From the NCBI RefSeq assembly GCF_018130545.1, contig NZ_JAFCKF010000001.1, forward strand, positions 1,240,001-1,304,000: a stretch of 64,000 nucleotides of DNA, read 5' to 3'. This DNA is from Bradyrhizobium tropiciagri. GTDB lineage: Bacteria; Pseudomonadota; Alphaproteobacteria; Rhizobiales; Xanthobacteraceae. Each line of letters starts with the position of its first letter. Within the stretch, counting starts at the first letter, position 1. Below are positions 62,700 to 64,000 of this stretch, in pieces. Under the pieces are notes generated by a model that was not told the DNA's origin, searched no databases, and was given only the letters and a program-made list of their open reading frames with translations. A program made the position numbers and the translations under genes.

Positions 62700-63674
62700 A
62701 TGCGCACCATCACGCTTGAAGAGCATTTCGCCACCCCGGGCTTTCTCGATGGCCCGGGACGCGACCTCAAGGAGCAGGCACGGCAAGCCGCCGGCGGCCG
62801 CGCCGAGCGGCTGATGCGCGATCTCTGCGATCTCGGTGACGAGCGGATCGCCCAGATGGACGCAGCGGGCATCGACATGCAAGTGCTCTCGCTGACAGCG
62901 CCCGGCGTCGAGCAGCTCGAGGCCGCCGAGGCGGCGGCACTCGCGCGCGACACCAATGACGCACTGGCCGAGGCGATCGCGAAGTATCCGGAGAGATTGT
63001 CCGGCTTCGCCGCGCTGCCGATCGCGACGCCGGACGCTGCTGCCAAGGAGCTGGAACGCCGCATCAGCAGGCAGGCTTTTGCCGGCGCCGTGATCAACGG
63101 CCACCACCGCGGACGATACCTCGACGACAAATTCTTCTGGCCGGTGCTTGAGGCTGCCGAATCGCTCGGCGCGCCGATCTACCTGCATCCGACCAAGCCG
63201 CCCAAGCCGGTGATCGACGCCTCGTTCGGCGGCTTTGCGCCGATCGTCACCGACATGCTGGCGGGCCCCGGCTTCGGCTGGCACATCGAGACCGCGGTGC
63301 ATGTGCTGCGCATGGTGCTCGGCGGCGTGTTCGATCGTTTCCCCGGGCTTCAGGTCGTGATCGGCCACATGGGCGAAGGCCTGCCGTTCTTCATGCAGCG
63401 GGTCGACGTGATGCCGGTCGAGCTCACCAAGCTCAAGCGCCCGGTCAGCGCCTATCTGCGCGACAATCTGCACTACACCTTCGCCGGCTTCAATTTTCCG
63501 CCGACCTTCCTCGACCTGCTGCTCGAGATCGGGGTCGCGCGCATCATGTTCTCGGCCGATCATCCGTACGGATCGATGGCCAAGGCCCGCGCATTTCTGG
63601 ACCAGATTCCGGTTTCGGCCGCCGACCGCGCGCTGATCGCGCATGGCAACGCGGAGAAGCTTTTCAAGCTGTGA
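62700..63674 (+). CDS. Amidohydrolase family (ACMSD / dihydroxybenzoate decarboxylase-like)
   Basis: Metal-dependent amidohydrolase of 324 residues (Amidohydro_2), the group that includes 2-amino-3-carboxymuconate-6-semialdehyde decarboxylase and 2,3-dihydroxybenzoate decarboxylase. The Glu/His metal site near the N-terminus is LEEHFATP (ExH instead of HxH). The other ligands are the His in YLHPTKPPKP, the segment GHMGEGLPF and the Asp in FSADHPYG. It may therefore decarboxylate a phenolic or other aromatic acid. ATG 62700 begins MRTITLEEHF; a longer in-frame start at 62661 has weaker support. Substrate unknown. Confidence 0.88.
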   Translation: MRTITLEEHFATPGFLDGPGRDLKEQARQAAGGRAERLMRDLCDLGDERIAQMDAAGIDMQVLSLTAPGVEQLEAAEAAALARDTNDALAEAIAKYPERLSGFAALPIATPDAAAKELERRISRQAFAGAVINGHHRGRYLDDKFFWPVLEAAESLGAPIYLHPTKPPKPVIDASFGGFAPIVTDMLAGPGFGWHIETAVHVLRMVLGGVFDRFPGLQVVIGHMGEGLPFFMQRVDVMPVELTKLKRPVSAYLRDNLHYTFAGFNFPPTFLDLLLEIGVARIMFSADHPYGSMAKARAFLDQIPVSAADRALIAHGNAEKLFKL

Positions 63675-63896
63675 GCATCGCGCACGGGCCGCGCCGTAAG
63701 TGTGACTCGGCTCACGAACTCGTGGCAGAACGCCACAGCCCAGGTGCATGCGCGCGTGTTTCCGGGAGACCCGTGATGCCGTAAGCTGTCCGCAGCCAAC
63801 CTCGCGTCCAGCGGAGTGCCAGGCCGACCATTCAAGCATTGCAACGCTGCGCGCGGCCCGACGTTGGCAACAAGCCGACAAAACCGGGAGGACGTC

Positions 63897-64000
63897 ATGA
63901 CGATGCGACCCGACCCCACGTTTCACGCCTCGCCAAAGCTTGCGATGGAGGCGCCGCCGGAGCAGTTCGCCTATACGCTGCTACTCAGTCCCGACTTCAA
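63897..64000 (+). CDS. Selenium-binding-protein-like gene (3' end outside window)
   Basis: Only the first 34 codons are visible. The start is ATG 63897 with GGGAGGA 7 bases upstream. The N-terminal sequence (PTFHASPKLAMEAPPEQFAY, then TLLLSPDF) matches what I recall of the SBP56/methanethiol-oxidase family N-terminus. If correct, the full protein would be about 450-470 residues, a copper-dependent oxidase or selenium-binding protein. The call rests on this short stretch only. The 222 bp upstream gap holds no other gene. Confidence 0.7.
   Translation, partial: MTMRPDPTFHASPKLAMEAPPEQFAYTLLLSPDF

Overview
The window is about 64 kb of uniformly GC-rich chromosome from an alphaproteobacterium, most likely Bradyrhizobium or a close relative. 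That placement is inference. It rests on codon and base composition, on large numbers of catabolic and ABC-transport genes, on an AcdS/AcdR pair of the rhizobial type, and on palindromic intergenic repeats of a kind common in that group. No tRNA, rRNA, prophage, insertion sequence, integrase or CRISPR array was seen. Genes are densely packed with frequent ATGA, TGATG or TAGTG overlaps inside operons.

Layout. 1-2.6 kb: the 3' end of accA and a lipoprotein-type L,D-transpeptidase. 3-7.5 kb: iron-type alcohol dehydrogenase plus acyl-CoA ligase, a DUF2270-like membrane protein and a TauD-type dioxygenase. 7.9-13.4 kb: a complete five-gene oligopeptide/nickel-class ABC transporter operon. 13.6-28.6 kb: a catabolic island holding a biotin-dependent acyl-CoA carboxylase (both subunits), two adenylate-forming CoA ligases, a beta-keto-acid cleavage enzyme, two acyl-CoA dehydrogenases, a GST, an AraC regulator and two orphan LivK-type binding proteins. 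28.8-32.8 kb: an XRE-type protein and a Gram-negative sortase with its VIT/VWA target. 33-36 kb: an ADP-forming acyl-CoA synthetase and a secreted trypsin-like protease. 36.5-41.7 kb: an atypical LuxR-type regulator, a large subtilase whose C-terminal part resembles the PatG cyanobactin maturation protease, three small proteins (63, 59 and 113 aa) and an isoprenylcysteine methyltransferase-like protein. 41.9-47.6 kb: HAD phosphatase, a small secreted protein, a MoxR/CoxE-like pair, a membrane protein and a DUF2235 hydrolase. 47.7-51.7 kb: a cytochrome c / 2Fe-2S / molybdenum hydroxylase operon. 51.8-60.8 kb: RecQ, alpha/beta hydrolase, MFS exporter, Baeyer-Villiger-type monooxygenase, metallophosphoesterase, trypsin-like protease and a small membrane protein. 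60.9-64 kb: acdS with divergent acdR, an amidohydrolase, and the start of a selenium-binding-protein-like gene cut by the window end.

The most interesting region is 36.5-41.7 kb. A PatG-like subtilase followed directly by very short, well-translated ORFs (one with a hydrophobic amphipathic C-terminus) and a membrane methyltransferase looks like a candidate peptide-maturation (RiPP-like) or peptide-secretion system outside cyanobacteria. The second structural theme is at least eleven intergenic palindromic elements of several sequence families. Most of the longer ones share the same terminal motif (CGTCxT...AxGACG), and they sit at operon ends, between convergent genes, and in two cases inside otherwise continuous catabolic gene strings.
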